From: Nelumbo lutea
Taxonomy: Eukaryota > Streptophyta > Magnoliopsida > Proteales > Nelumbonaceae
DNA length: 64,000 nucleotides
Assembly: GCA_022828595.1 (NCBI GenBank)
Contig: JAKGHH010000002.1
Coordinates: forward strand, 65,568,383-65,632,382
Direction of reading: 5' to 3'
Numbering within the stretch: position 1 is the first letter of the stretch; each line of letters starts with the position of its first letter. Made by a program: the position numbers and the translations under genes. Positions 42,129 through 52,280 of the stretch are shown one piece after another. The notes beneath the pieces are model-generated. The model searched no databases and was not told the DNA's origin. It was given only the letters and a program-made list of their open reading frames with translations.

Positions 42129-43768
42129 ACAAGGTCAGTATTAAGTTTGTGAGTTATCAGGCCAGGGCTAATGCCGGGCATGTCGGCCGCAGACCAGGCG
42201 AAAATATCTAAATTTTGAAGTAAAAAACTCACCAGTTCGGTTCGTAGGGGTTCCTCGACGGAAGCTATGATCTGAACTATGCGAGCCGGGTCCGTAGCCG
42301 AAGTCGGGATTGCGACTATTTCCTCCGTGGGCGAAGTTCGTTCCTCACCTTGCTCCGCAGGCCGCTCCAGTTTGAGGTCGTCGGCCGCCTTGGTTTTTCC
42401 CTTTAGGGCGGCAACATAACACTTGCGGGACTCGAGCTTGTCGCCCCGCGCTACCCCCACACCGAAGTCCGTAGGGAACTTCATGGCCAAATAGTAGGTG
42501 GAGACCACCGCTCGTAGAATATGCGTGATCGGCCGCCCTATTATGGCATTGTATGGGGAGGGGGTCGCGACCACCAGGAAATCATGGTTGAGTCTGACCG
42601 CACAAGGCCATGTGCTGACTTCCACAGGTACCGTTATTTTTCCGAGGGGCTTGACTTCCTCTCCACTGAAACCCACCAGGGGAGTGCTCGCGGGCTTCAG
42701 CTCGCTCCTCTGTAGCTGTAGCTGGTCAAATGCTGATTTAAAGAGGATGTCCGCTGAGCTGTCCGAATCTACAAGTACGCGTCTGACCTCGAAGTCGCTG
42801 ATCCTTAGCTTAATGACAAGCGCGTCATCATGGGGGTAGCGGACCCCTCGCGCGTCGTCCTCCGTGAAGAAGATTGGTTCTTCGGTCTTTGGTCTCTTTG
42901 GGGGGTTCCGTTCTTCGAGGGTCGCTTCGCGAACTGAAGTCCGGGCCACTACTGAGGTACACCCCGCTACCACCGAACCTCCCACAATTACATGGATGGT
43001 TCCCCGAACTGGCCTCTCTTTCGGAGGCTGTCGTTGCAACGGTTCGACAGGTCTGCTGCTAGACTCGGGGGCATCCTTTTCGTGCTCCCCTTGCCGACCT
43101 GCCTTATTGTTATTATTGTTGTGCTGTACAAAGTTTCTCAAGTATCCGCGACGGATGAGCCCCTCTATCTCGTCCCGGAGGTTATTACGCTGCTCGGTAC
43201 TATGACCATGGTCTCTATGGAAACTACAATACAAATTCTTATTTCTCTCATTCGGATTTCCCTTTAGGCGAGGTGGCCACTTCACGTACGGGGCGTCTTT
43301 GATCGTCATTAAGATCTCGGTCCGCCTTGTGTTTAACGGCGTGTAGTCCGTCCGAACTGCTAGAGGGGCTCGGAACGACTGGTTCAGCTTCGGCTCCCGG
43401 GCCGGGTTTTTTCTGTCGACTGGGTTGGAGAGCTCGCCTTCCCTCTTTCTTTTCTCGTTCCCGCCTTCGGTTCGTTGGTTGATTTCTTCCTCTGTCCTCA
43501 TGAACTTATCCACGAGCTTGAGGAATTCGGCCACGGTTGCGGGCTGGTTAGCCACCATGTGCCATTTGAATTCTTTGTGCGTCACCCCTCTTTTGGCCGC
43601 CACGAGTTGCACTACGGGGTCCAACCGCGGTATCTGCAAGCATGCTTCGTTGAATTGCTTGATGTAGCCCCGGATGGATTCTCCTTCTCTTTGGACTACT
43701 CCGAAGATGCTTTCCTCTATTTTGGGGCACCGTTGGCTAGTGACAAAGTGTGCGGTGAAGACCTGCAT
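42065..43768 (-). CDS. Tat-1 gag C-terminus and aspartic protease (one open frame)
   Basis: A 567-codon open frame continuing the capsid: EESIFGVVQREGESIRGYIK, then HKEFKWHMVANQPATVAEFL. The zinc-knuckle region reads CSFHRDHGHSTEQR; the final Cys is replaced by Arg, so the knuckle is incomplete. The protease reads VLVDSDSSADILF; the usual DSG/DTG catalytic triad is DSD here. The second protease element reads NAIIGRPITHILRAVVSTYY. The frame ends in RT-proximal sequence (APERW) and is cut from the RT by a small rearrangement at 42050-42128. The first Met is internal and not a natural start. Confidence 0.85.
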   Translation of the reverse strand: MQVFTAHFVTSQRCPKIEESIFGVVQREGESIRGYIKQFNEACLQIPRLDPVVQLVAAKRGVTHKEFKWHMVANQPATVAEFLKLVDKFMRTEEEINQRTEGGNEKRKREGELSNPVDRKNPAREPKLNQSFRAPLAVRTDYTPLNTRRTEILMTIKDAPYVKWPPRLKGNPNERNKNLYCSFHRDHGHSTEQRNNLRDEIEGLIRRGYLRNFVQHNNNNNKAGRQGEHEKDAPESSSRPVEPLQRQPPKERPVRGTIHVIVGGSVVAGCTSVVARTSVREATLEERNPPKRPKTEEPIFFTEDDARGVRYPHDDALVIKLRISDFEVRRVLVDSDSSADILFKSAFDQLQLQRSELKPASTPLVGFSGEEVKPLGKITVPVEVSTWPCAVRLNHDFLVVATPSPYNAIIGRPITHILRAVVSTYYLAMKFPTDFGVGVARGDKLESRKCYVAALKGKTKAADDLKLERPAEQGEERTSPTEEIVAIPTSATDPARIVQIIASVEEPLRTELVSFLLQNLDIFAWSAADMPGISPGLITHKLNTDLVVRPVRQKKRNLAPERWSQTR

Positions 43769-44841
43769 GAACTAGGCCCAGCACTTTATCGACCCGGGGG
43801 CCAGGTTCCTGTACCAAGTGCGGGTTACCCCCCTGAGGGTAGTGGTAAAGGCCACGCACATGCACGATTCGCTAGCCCTGGCGAGGTGCATTTGGGACTG
43901 AAATGCGTCAACGTGGTCGTTGGGGTCGAAGGACCCGTCGTACCTATCCAGAGGTGGGAGCTTGAAGTCTCTAGGTAAGGGGACCGCCAGGAGTTCCGAT
44001 GCGAGGGGGGAAGGAACCGAGAGAACAGGGGCAGCCCCTACCTCATCCGAGCTCGTGTCTTTGCCTCTGAATTCCGACAAGGCGCGGGTGGCGGTTCTGC
44101 GACTTCGCCGGCGCCTTCGCCGTTGAGCGGGCCTTGTTCTGGCGCTGCTGGCCTCCGTGTTACCGAGCTCGATGGGCCCGGGATGCTGGTAGTCTGCCGA
44201 CAGGGCGCCGAATCGGTTTTCGGTGAGCGGGAGCTCGGGCTTGGAGCGCCAGGGTGCCGACCTCGCGGGCGAGGTTCCCGACCCGCATGTAGGTTGCGAG
44301 GCGGGGATGACATTTTTCTCTCTTCGGCCTGGGGACGAGGCCTGGCTATTGGGGTGGTTCTAGGGCCGGGAGGCCTTCGCCTGGTGGGGGCGCCCATCCT
44401 GCGGGGAGGCCTTGACTGGCCTCGGAGCGGGGTGGCGAGGTGGAAGTAGTGGTTGGTTCAGTGGCAGTTGGGGGAACTGCTATTGATAGTGATACTGGGA
44501 GATGTTGTGCAGCACTTGGTGCTGGTGAAGCTGGTGTTGCTGGAATTGTTGCATTTGGGCTTGCATTGCCCGCATGCACTGCATCAGGTCCTCCAATCGG
44601 TTTTGGCTAGCTACCAGGGGGATGGCAGTTGGTTCAGTGAAGGTTGTCTCAATGGGGAGAGGAAAGGGGATATTTGTGGTAGGAAGGTTTACGGGCGCCA
44701 CTGCTTGTGGCGCGTTCAAGCTGGGGATCCCATCCACCGAAAGGGGATGGTGAACTATCCAACGCACACCACGGGGACTTGAAGTTGTTCCCTGGTGGTG
44801 TTTGTCTCCGTGCCACGTCCGGCGTTGCTGGAGGAGGCCAT
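43769..44841 (-). pseudogene. Tat-1 gag, N-terminal and middle part (broken)
   Basis: The start is placed at ATG 44841: MASSSNAGRGTETNTTREQL, about 80 nt inside the primer site. A TAG follows shortly. Later stretches lie in several frames: NRLEDLMQCMRAMQAQM (coiled-coil-like), a Pro/Arg-rich linker, then LPPLDRYDGSFDPNDHVDAF and MCVAFTTTLRGVTRTWYRNL, the retrotransposon gag capsid signature (44080-43772). A TAG at about 43773 interrupts the capsid after KCWA, where relatives read through, as the second element does. Gag would form the particle that packages the RNA. Confidence 0.8.
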
Positions 44842-44900
44842 GAGTGTTGGGTTTTTTGAAGAAAAGGGGTTATGGAAGTTTGGAGGGAGGCTTTTTGAAG

Positions 44901-44922
44901 CATTCCCACAGACGACGCCAAT
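44901..44922 (-). other. Tat-1 primer-binding site
   Basis: Read on -, two bases after the LTR: TGGCGTCGTCTGTGGGAA. TGGCG.. starts are usual in gypsy primer sites; I did not assign the tRNA. Confidence 0.75.
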
Positions 44923-46554
44923 TGATGGAGCGCGATCCGGCCGGTCTTAGCTGTCAACGACCTTGCTTCTGAACGGGGTAGCAGGGAACCTGAAACGGAG
45001 GAGATGAGGAAGCTCCGGGGGGGAACTCGGTGTAGCGGCTCCGAATCTCAAGTTAGAATCCTTCAAAAGCAAGATAATACTAGATAGCGCAAAGTTTGCA
45101 TACCTTCTTTGTTGGGGGGCAGGGGGCTCTTATAATCACTTCGCGCACTCGTTCCGAGGCCCTTGTCAGGTCGGGTATGATTACCCTTGCGCTTGTCAAT
45201 TTGCCCGTCGTCCTTTCTGCTGGGACAGAACCGTCACTGCCTAACCGTCTTTCTAACTGGAGATGGCGGTGTCAGTGGCGGTGGCAGGTGGCCGTTTAAA
45301 GTGCGGCCGCCAAGCGTCAGATCCCAAGTCAGTCAGATGCGGCGCCCTCGGGCACGGACTTCCTCAGTGTCAGGCATGGTACGACTTGTTTGGTTTTGGT
45401 GCCCAGAAGGTGATGCGGAGTGGTGAGCGAGGCAAAGTCTTGAGTTCGGTGGTATCTATAGGGCAGGTCAGTTTGGCGAGGTGAATCCCGAACTGTCACA
45501 AGGTTGGCCAGCGCGGCGAGGTATATCCCGAGCTGTTACAAGGTTGGTCAGTTCGGTGAGGTGAATCCCGAACTGTTATAAGGTTGGCCAGCTCGGCGAG
45601 GTATATCCCGAGCTGTTACAAGGTTGGTCAGTTCGGCGAGGTGAATCCCGAACTGTTACAAGGTTGGCCAGCTCGGCGAGGTATATCCCGAGCTGTTACA
45701 AGGTTGGTCAGTTCGGCGAGGTGAATCCCGAACTGTTACAAGGTTGGCCAGCTCGGCGAGGTATATCCCGAGCTGTTACAAGGTTGGTCAGTTCGGCGAG
45801 GTGAATCCCGAACTGTTATAAGGTTGGCCAGCTCGGCGAGGTATATCCCGAGCTGTTACAAGGTTGGTCAGTTCGCGAGGTGAATCCCGAACTGTTACAA
45901 GGTTGGCCAGCTCGGCGAGGTATATCCCGAGCTGTTACAAGGTTGGTCAGTTTGGCGAGGTGAATCCCGAACTGTCACAAGGTTGGCCAGCGCGGCGAGG
46001 TATATCCCGAGCTGTTACAAGGTTGGTCAGTTCGGTGAGGTGAATCCCGAACTGTTATAAGGTTGGCCAGCTCGGCGAGGTATATCCCGAGCTGTTACAA
46101 GGTTGGTCAGTTCGGCGAGGTGAATCCCGAACTGTTACAAGGTTGGCCAGCTCGGCGAGGTATATCCCGAGCTGTTACAAGGTTGGTCAGTTCGGCGAGG
46201 TGAATCCCGAACTGTTATAAGGTTGGCCAGCTCGGCGAGGTATATCCCGAGCTGTTACAAGGTTGGTCAGTTCGGCGAGGTGAATCCCGAACTGTTACAA
46301 GGTTGGCCAGCTCGGCGAGGTATATCCCGAGATGTTACAAGGTTGGTCAGTTCGACGAGGTATATCCCGAGCTATTATAAGGTTGGCCAGTTCGGATTAC
46401 TCTGGTTTTGGGCCAAGGGTGAGTTCGGGCCCCCCGTAGGGAGTTCGGTCCGCTGGTGTCCCCTTGTTTACGCCTAAGCTTGGCCCTTTTGCCAAGCTGT
46501 CGCTTCTGCCACGTATCACATAACTGTGAGGTCGGGCCAAATCTTCCTTCATCA
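44923..46554 (-). repeat. Tat-1 5' LTR (1,632 bp)
   Basis: Begins TGATGGAGCG and ends CTTCATCA on +, so TG..CA in both readings. It is the 5' LTR because gag lies to its left on -. It contains 23 copies of a 40-bp repeat (45463-46381). A TATA-like GATTATAAGAG (on -) lies at about 45126-45136. Confidence 0.95.
45463..46381. repeat. Array of 23 hairpin-forming 40-bp repeats in the 5' LTR
   Basis: Same A/B alternation as in the 3' LTR. Diagnostic variants at the array start (CAGTTTGG, GTCACAAG, CAGCGCGG) recur exactly at 45942, so the array consists of a block of 12 units and a second, near-copy block of 11 units offset by 479 bp. One unit (45863-45901) has lost a G in the stem. Confidence 0.95.
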
Positions 46555-46559
46555 AGTTC

Positions 46560-49500
46560 TATATATATTCAGACAACCATGATGTACCCATGGGCAGACC
46601 CACATGCTAGGTACCTAATAAAGAAAGATCAGATCAGCTTTAACCAACTGATTCCATATCCACAATGGGATCCACTGAGTGGCTGATCTCAATCATCCCA
46701 ATATGGGACAATGGACAAGTTACATATGTGGCCCAGCATGTTTTCTGGGTCTTTGCTACCTGTGTTCCAGACCTTGGCTTTGGCCTTCACATAGCTCATA
46801 GACAGATTCACAGTTACCTAATGTATTTTTTTTTTTTTGGCTTTTCTTTTTCCTGTCCACAAAAGTTACCTAATGTCCTAATAAACCCTAATCTGTATTT
46901 TGTAATAAACGCCCGTGATTATTTGCTAAATCTCCTATATGCAAACAGAAATCACTATTGCTTAGTTCAGCCACTTCAGCTCTTACGAAAAGCCCTCCTA
47001 ATCTCAAAAATTACTCACAGATTAAGCCAATCTCTCATTCTGTTCCCAACAGCTGTACTTGAAATCCTCTGCTGCAACTAGACCTGTTCATGGGCCGCTC
47101 GGATTGAGCTTTTGTCAAAATCAGAATGGGCCCAGTCCGAAGCCCATGCCCAGAACAGAGTAATATGTTCATGGAGGCCAATCCGTAAACATGTGACATG
47201 TCTACTTCAACCCAAGGACACATGGATACTGAGCCAATCATGATATGACACATCTGAAACGTAAGACCCACGTCAATGTGGTGTGTTGCAAGTAATTGGC
47301 CCAGTATTACGAGTAGAACAGTAGACAATTTGAACTCCAACGGGGTGTTTGTCTTAGTTTTGCATCCTGGAATCATTGAGTTGATAGCCTTTGTCATCGC
47401 CCTCACTAAGGACCCAGCAAGAAAGAGAAAACGCCATGACTTTGGTGTCAACTTCTTGACACTAGTCTCTCTCTTTCTTTCTCTCTCTCTCTTCAACTTC
47501 TTGACATTAAGTTCTCTCCATCTCTCAGAAGTAGACAGCAAATATGAATAGAAAAATCAGACCTTGAGAGTATGTTAAATGTGCAAGGCTTTAAGTAAGA
47601 AGACAACATTAACAAATAAAAGTAAATAGTACAACTTCAGATTTTGCTAAATAGTGCATATGAGTCCTTCCAAGCTTAGGATATATTATTTAATTGGGCA
47701 TTGTCATATTCCAAAACTTGGAATTGTGGATTGGACAAGCAGCAATGGATCCTTTATGCCAGCTAATAGGTTATTCGAGGTTGTTTATACTTTGAAATGC
47801 ATGTGTGCAAGGTTGTTTGTAAAAATATTAGGTCCAAAGTACTAATCATTCTAGCTGAAGTAACTCTCATATATGATTCAACAACACCTATCTCAGCTAG
47901 AAACTGCAATGACACTAAATACAGCCTGAGTATGCCATCAACAAGTATGTTTATGTTGACACCTACCCCGCAAGTGCGCTTAAATCATCACATGGGTGGG
48001 CTGCGGGTGGGACAACTGTCAACATACGAATTGAGTGCTTACTCAGTGCTCTCATTGAGTGTACTTACCAGATGGGTACTCCCTGCTGTGTAGCCCTTGG
48101 AGCCAGATGGGAAAACAAGTGGACTAAGATCAAATCCAAGGCCAAGGCAAGTATTGGCATTGTACGGTAATTATATTCATCATTTTTTAAGAAATATACA
48201 TCTCAAGTTACAAGTTTTTCAAACATATGAAAATGGAAATAATGAAAAAGCATATAATACGCATAATTTAGATTTAAAAAAATAGGGTAAAAGACTAAAA
48301 CCTCCCCTAATATTTCACAAACATCCTCTCACTTTTCACATGACATCATGTGTGGCTTAATTTTTTTAAAATCCCAACTTTGCCCTTCATTACCTCTTTG
48401 CTTAATTGGCGTCTTACATGGACAAAACCTCCCCCAATGAGAAAGGCAACCTTGAATAAAGGGCCTTGTTTATAAAAAAATCTGTTTTTTCTTTTTTGCA
48501 AACATTTTGTTTAAATATACACAAACAAATGTGAATGTCAAATGTACCCTTTTACAGCTAAATTTCTGATTATTACGTTTAATTAATTTACAGGCAGGAA
48601 GGCATAGACTAATGAAATGAAGCTCCATTGGCAATCAACCTTTTCACTGTTCCAAGGTTGAAGACGATGGGTTTTTTCCTAAATTAATTACAAATCAATT
48701 TAATCCCAAATTAAACCCAGGGTATATTAGTTATTTTTCTTTCTCTATTAGAGATAGTGGTTTATAAATCTAAGTGGAGAGGTCTAAGTCTAATTTGAAA
48801 TGTGAGGGGTTTTTAGTATTTAAGTAGAATATTAGGGGAAGTTTAAGTCTTTTACCCTAAAGTGTTGTGGCTGTTGTGATTAGAGCATATCTCATTTTAC
48901 AGAGGTGATGTTTTCAAAAGGAAAACACTCCCAAATTTTACAAACGTATTGTGGAAGGAGGTGCAATAGTAATTACAAGCCTTGTTGAAGTCTTCTTGGT
49001 TATACTCTTATCCTGAATGTATTCATCAAGCCTTCTAGGGATCACTCAGCTGGATGTAACCCTGTGAACATTTCTTAAGTTGATTGGTAATTACACCCAG
49101 CTGCACATCGGGAATATCTCTTATATATATATATATATATAGATAATCTCCTATACATTTTTGTTAAATTTATAGTGGCGATATTTCCAATATACAACTA
49201 AATGCCCCCACTTTCAAAGTGTTTTGAGGGTTTTTGCTTTGAGGAAATCCCATTCCATTGAAATTGCCCACATACCTTCTGAATAAAAAAAAAAAAAAAA
49301 ACCCTTGACCCCAATTCCTGGCTGTACCTTTTGTCTTGTTACAACCGATGTACCCCATCCCTCAAATTATCATCATAATCATCATCCATGTCTTGTACCA
49401 ATTATATATGGTTGGTACATGAATCCTCTGTTTTGCCAATCCTCTATTTAAAGCCTAATCATCTCTCAAATATAGGTCACAAATTCAGTAACATTTAATT

Positions 49501-49954
49501 TTACACTTTATTGTTTTTGAAAATTAAATTCTATTTATATTTTCATATACATATATTTAATGTATTAATACTCGTTTATATATCATAATCAAACACACTA
49601 TACTCAAACATTTAATATATATTTTCCATATTATATTTATATCATATGGTTCCTAAGTTGAATAGCACAGTGTGTAAACATATCAGCTGGTCACACAACG
49701 ATACTAAAGAGTTTAAGGCCAATGGTTGAACAAGAACCACAAAGTCAGGCCATGGAAGAAGCAACCAAAGAGGTCCCAGTAATTAATTAGGCTTGGACCA
49801 TTCACCATATTTCCTTCCAAACCTTAGCCCATGGCTGCACCTGCAACTAATGGATAGTCTTAAGCAATATGCTTTCGTCTCATATCACGCCAGCAAGAGC
49901 CACAGAATGTATCAATGGAAAGCCAGCCATCTAATTTAAAACCAATACTTACTT
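46560..49954. other. Intergenic, no gene seen
   Basis: AT-rich; short frames only, none with family features. Contains a TIR element (48283-48859), a CT-rich stretch at 47466-47492 and a TA microsatellite at about 49122-49140. Confidence 0.5.
48283..48859. mobile_element. MITE with 29-bp TIRs
   Basis: The left end GGGTAAAAGACTAAAACC..CCCCTAATATT and the right end, inverted, GGGTAAAAGACTTAAACT..CCCCTAATATT agree almost completely, with TA on both sides. TA flanks suggest a Tc1/mariner (Stowaway-like) origin, but a two-base match is weak evidence. About 575 bp; no coding. Confidence 0.75.
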
Positions 49955-49962
49955 CATCATAC

Positions 49963-50273
49963 CAAGGTTTTTAAACCAGACCGGATAGGGAATCGTTCTG
50001 AGTCCAGCAGTTTTCAGGTTGAATGGTCCAGCCGTTTGGTTCAAATGGACGGTTTGCTCTGACAAAAACTCAAAAAAATAAAAATAAAAGAAAACCTAAA
50101 AAATGGCCAAAAACCTTTCTTGGGTCAAACAGTTCGACGGTTCGACCACCTAAGCCAGTGATTTTTTTACCAAATCAATGGCTTTTGGCCAAATAGTGGT
50201 TTTGGGGTAAAATGGAACCAGTCAAGTGATTGGTTCCTAGTTTTTCTGATCCTGTTCGGTTTTGAAAACATTG
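49963..50273. mobile_element. hAT-like MITE (family D, copy 2)
   Basis: Starts CAAGGTTTTTAAACCAGAC and ends GGTTTTGAAAACATTG. The flanks CATCATAC (49955-49962) and CATGATAC (50274-50281) agree in 7 of 8. Same family as 33347-33616, with shared CAAATCAATGG- and GGTTCGACCACC-like interior motifs. Confidence 0.8.
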
Positions 50274-50280
50274 CATGATA

Positions 50281-50655
50281 CAGTGTAGGGGTGCTCACGG
50301 TTCAGCCATAAGGTATTTTTTAAAATCTAACTGATACTATCAGTTTTTGAAAAATCCTCAAATTGAAATTAAATCAAATTAACTGATTGACCGGTTTTAG
50401 TTTTTGATCAGTTTAATTCTTTAATTTCTCAGTTTTTTATATTCATAATATATATTTTAATAAATAATAATATAAATAATTAATAATATTCACTATTATA
50501 TATATATTAACCGTTGATTTTTTAGATTAACCATAAATCAAACTGGTCCTTGATTTTTCAAAAATAATGAACTAATTAATTCGACAGCCAGATTTTTCAA
50601 TTTAATTTTGTCGATTCGATTTAATTTTCGGTTTTTTATGAGCACCCCTCCACTG
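50281..50655. mobile_element. MITE, 'GGGGTGCTCA' type, abutting family D
   Basis: The left end CAGTGTAGGGGTGCTCA and the right end, inverted, CAGTGGAGGGGTGCTCA agree in 16 of 17. The interior is AT-rich with GGTTTTAG/CGGTTTT motifs. No target duplication was found. Its first base coincides with the last base of the neighbouring element's duplication. Confidence 0.75.
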
Positions 50656-51040
50656 GATCTAGAGCGTCAATCATAACCACACTATTTTCTCCTGATAATT
50701 TGCACAAGCATGAATATATCATCCACTCATGCTCAAGCATTAAAGATAGAAAGAAAAAAATAAGCTTATCTTTGATTGAGACACACCACCATATGCCTAT
50801 ATGGCTATATCATCTTTTTCATTGGCATTCATTTCTACAATGTTGTCAACCACCAGATTCATAAACTGGTCGAACCCACGAAGTGTCCCAATCACAACTC
50901 GGTTCATATTAAGCTTGACTGCAACATAGAACTCTGGTCAACATCCAGCAATTTACATTACCAGAATAATTATACACTACAAAGAGTAAAGAAATTTATC
51001 ATGATGGCTAGAGGAGGACTAAGAATAAGTGCTATTTGTT
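50656..51040. other. No recognised gene
   Basis: A short spacer between MITEs; an 88-codon + frame from 50776 has no recognisable features. Confidence 0.4.
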
Positions 51041-51213
51041 GAGTCCGGATTTCTTATTCACGAGAATTCTGCCCACTTTTTATCGCTGTCATACATGGAG
51101 AACATCTCATCCTCTGCATAATATTATGCAGGGGGAGATGTTCCCAATTCACGGGGATAGTGTGTTCTGGGTAGGCGTGAGTAGAGTTTTCATAGGTATG
51201 AGATCCAGAGTCC
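51041..51213. mobile_element. MITE family E, copy 2
   Basis: The left end GAGTCCGGATTTC..GAGAATTCTGCCCAC matches copy 1 (18072-18243) and the right end ATGAGATCCAGAGTCC is its inverse. The centre is a long hairpin: GAACATCTC (51100-51108), the 18-bp palindrome CTGCATAATATTATGCAG (51114-51131) and GAGATGTTC (51135-51143). Confidence 0.8.
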
Positions 51214-51257
51214 TACTTGTTAGGAATATTTTAGCCTTATTAACTAGGCAAACAAAC

Positions 51258-51428
51258 GGATTTGGATTTTCTGCCCACTAGTTATTCCCATATCCTTACC
51301 CATGTTACATTACAGCTGCATATTGAGAATAACTACCATTTCATTCACAGGGATATGCTCCCAATATATGGCGATGGTGTTTTGTAGGTAGAGATGGGAA
51401 CAATTTGTGGATAGCAGATCCAGAGTGC
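51258..51428. mobile_element. MITE family E, divergent copy 3
   Basis: The left end GGATTTGGATTTTCTGCCCA and the right end, inverted, CTGGATCTGCTATCCACA, with GTAGGTAGAGATGGG near the right end, as in copy 1. It starts only about 45 bp after copy 2. The centre is diverged and has lost the perfect palindrome. Confidence 0.6.
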
Positions 51429-51850
51429 AAACAGTATAGTGATTCAACAAGGGCAGGATTATGGGCTGTGTTAGGAGTAAGGAGGGCAAAGTCTTTAAAC
51501 CGCAGAAATATTATAATAGAAGAACTCTTGGGTTGTCACAGGGTAGCTGATGAGAGGAAGAGAAGGACCATATATGAAGACTTCAACATAAGCAAGATAA
51601 AAGATAGAAGATAAAATGATATGGTTAATGTCTCACTGCCCTGATTCCATTCTTTTAGTTAAATTGTCACCGAGTAAAGAAGGAAAAAGTGAAAAGAAGG
51701 AAGAGACATTGTAGCAAAAGAAGGTTGCAGGGAAAAATTGAAATGCTTCTGTTAATTTGGAGATGATGAGTGAATGACTATCAGTCATTAGCCTAGCATG
51801 CAAAATGACTATCTATTTATACAAATCCAATCCACCCTAACTTAGTTATT

Positions 51851-52272
51851 TTTAGGGGTGACAATTGGACTAGATTTGGTCCAATCCAATCCAGTCTAAT
51901 GTAAGTTCATTACAAATGGGTCATGTTCAATCCAATCCAATGAATATTTTAGATTATTTTGGACTAGTTCAAATCAATGTCTGCAACGTCCCATCTGTTC
52001 AAATTGATTTTAATTTAGACCGGTTTTAATTCAAACCTGGTCCATTGACACCTATATTCTTATCTTTTAGCAATTGATCAAATATTGTCTCAATTCAACC
52101 TAATCCAATATAAATTTATTATGGTAGACCGGGTTCAATCCAATTCAGTAAATACTTTGCACCATTAAGTCTGTGCTAGTCCAATTCAATATGTCTTGTT
52201 GGTTCATCCATTCCATCCAATTTGATTTTGGTTTGGATGGGGTTCAATCCAAAACCGATTCATTGACACCGC
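51851..52272. mobile_element. hAT-like MITE ('GGGGTGACA' type)
   Basis: Starts TTTAGGGGTGACAATTGG and ends, inverted, GCGGTGTCAATGAATCGG. The flanks TAGTTATT (51843-51850) and TAGTTATA (52273-52280) agree in 7 of 8. The interior is made of TCCAATCCAATCC-like and GGTCCAATTT-like repeats. 422 bp. Confidence 0.75.
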
Positions 52273-52280
52273 TAGTTATA

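Larger units (their letters stand above)
34981..46554 (-). mobile_element. Ty3/gypsy retrotransposon, Tat type, complete (Tat-1)
   Basis: 11,574 bp with LTRs at 44923-46554 (5') and 34981-36129 (3') and the 5-bp target duplication AGTTC at 34976-34980 and 46555-46559. On the - strand: primer site, gag, protease, RT, RNase H, a second RNase H and integrase. Between integrase and the 3' LTR a large gene runs in the opposite (+) direction. RT before INT defines gypsy. The second, separate RNase H and an antisense ORF are features reported for Tat-lineage elements. In the first 540 bp the two LTRs differ at about 15 positions (by eye). Internal stops make it non-autonomous. Confidence 0.95.

Noticed and set aside
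40355..43978. Many + strand frames of 60-167 codons opposite Tat-1 gag-pol
   Set aside because: Shadows of the - strand gag-pol; composition is Ser/Arg-rich and no conserved motifs. Only 36785-38745 is a genuine + strand gene.
35521..46381. Regular 40-bp repeats look like a CRISPR array at first sight
   Set aside because: Units are contiguous with no unique spacers, lie in both LTRs of a plant retrotransposon, and alternate between two types.
47035..47541. 168-codon - strand frame
   Set aside because: Starts in a CT/GA repeat and has no family pattern; probably random.
50776..51042. 88-codon + strand frame between MITEs
   Set aside because: No motif and no gene context; ends just before a MITE terminus.
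51114..51131. TAATATTA inside the palindrome recalls the geminivirus origin nonamer
   Set aside because: It is the centre of a perfect palindrome, not the loop of a GC-rich stem. No Rep-like coding or iterons are nearby, and other MITE copies lack it.
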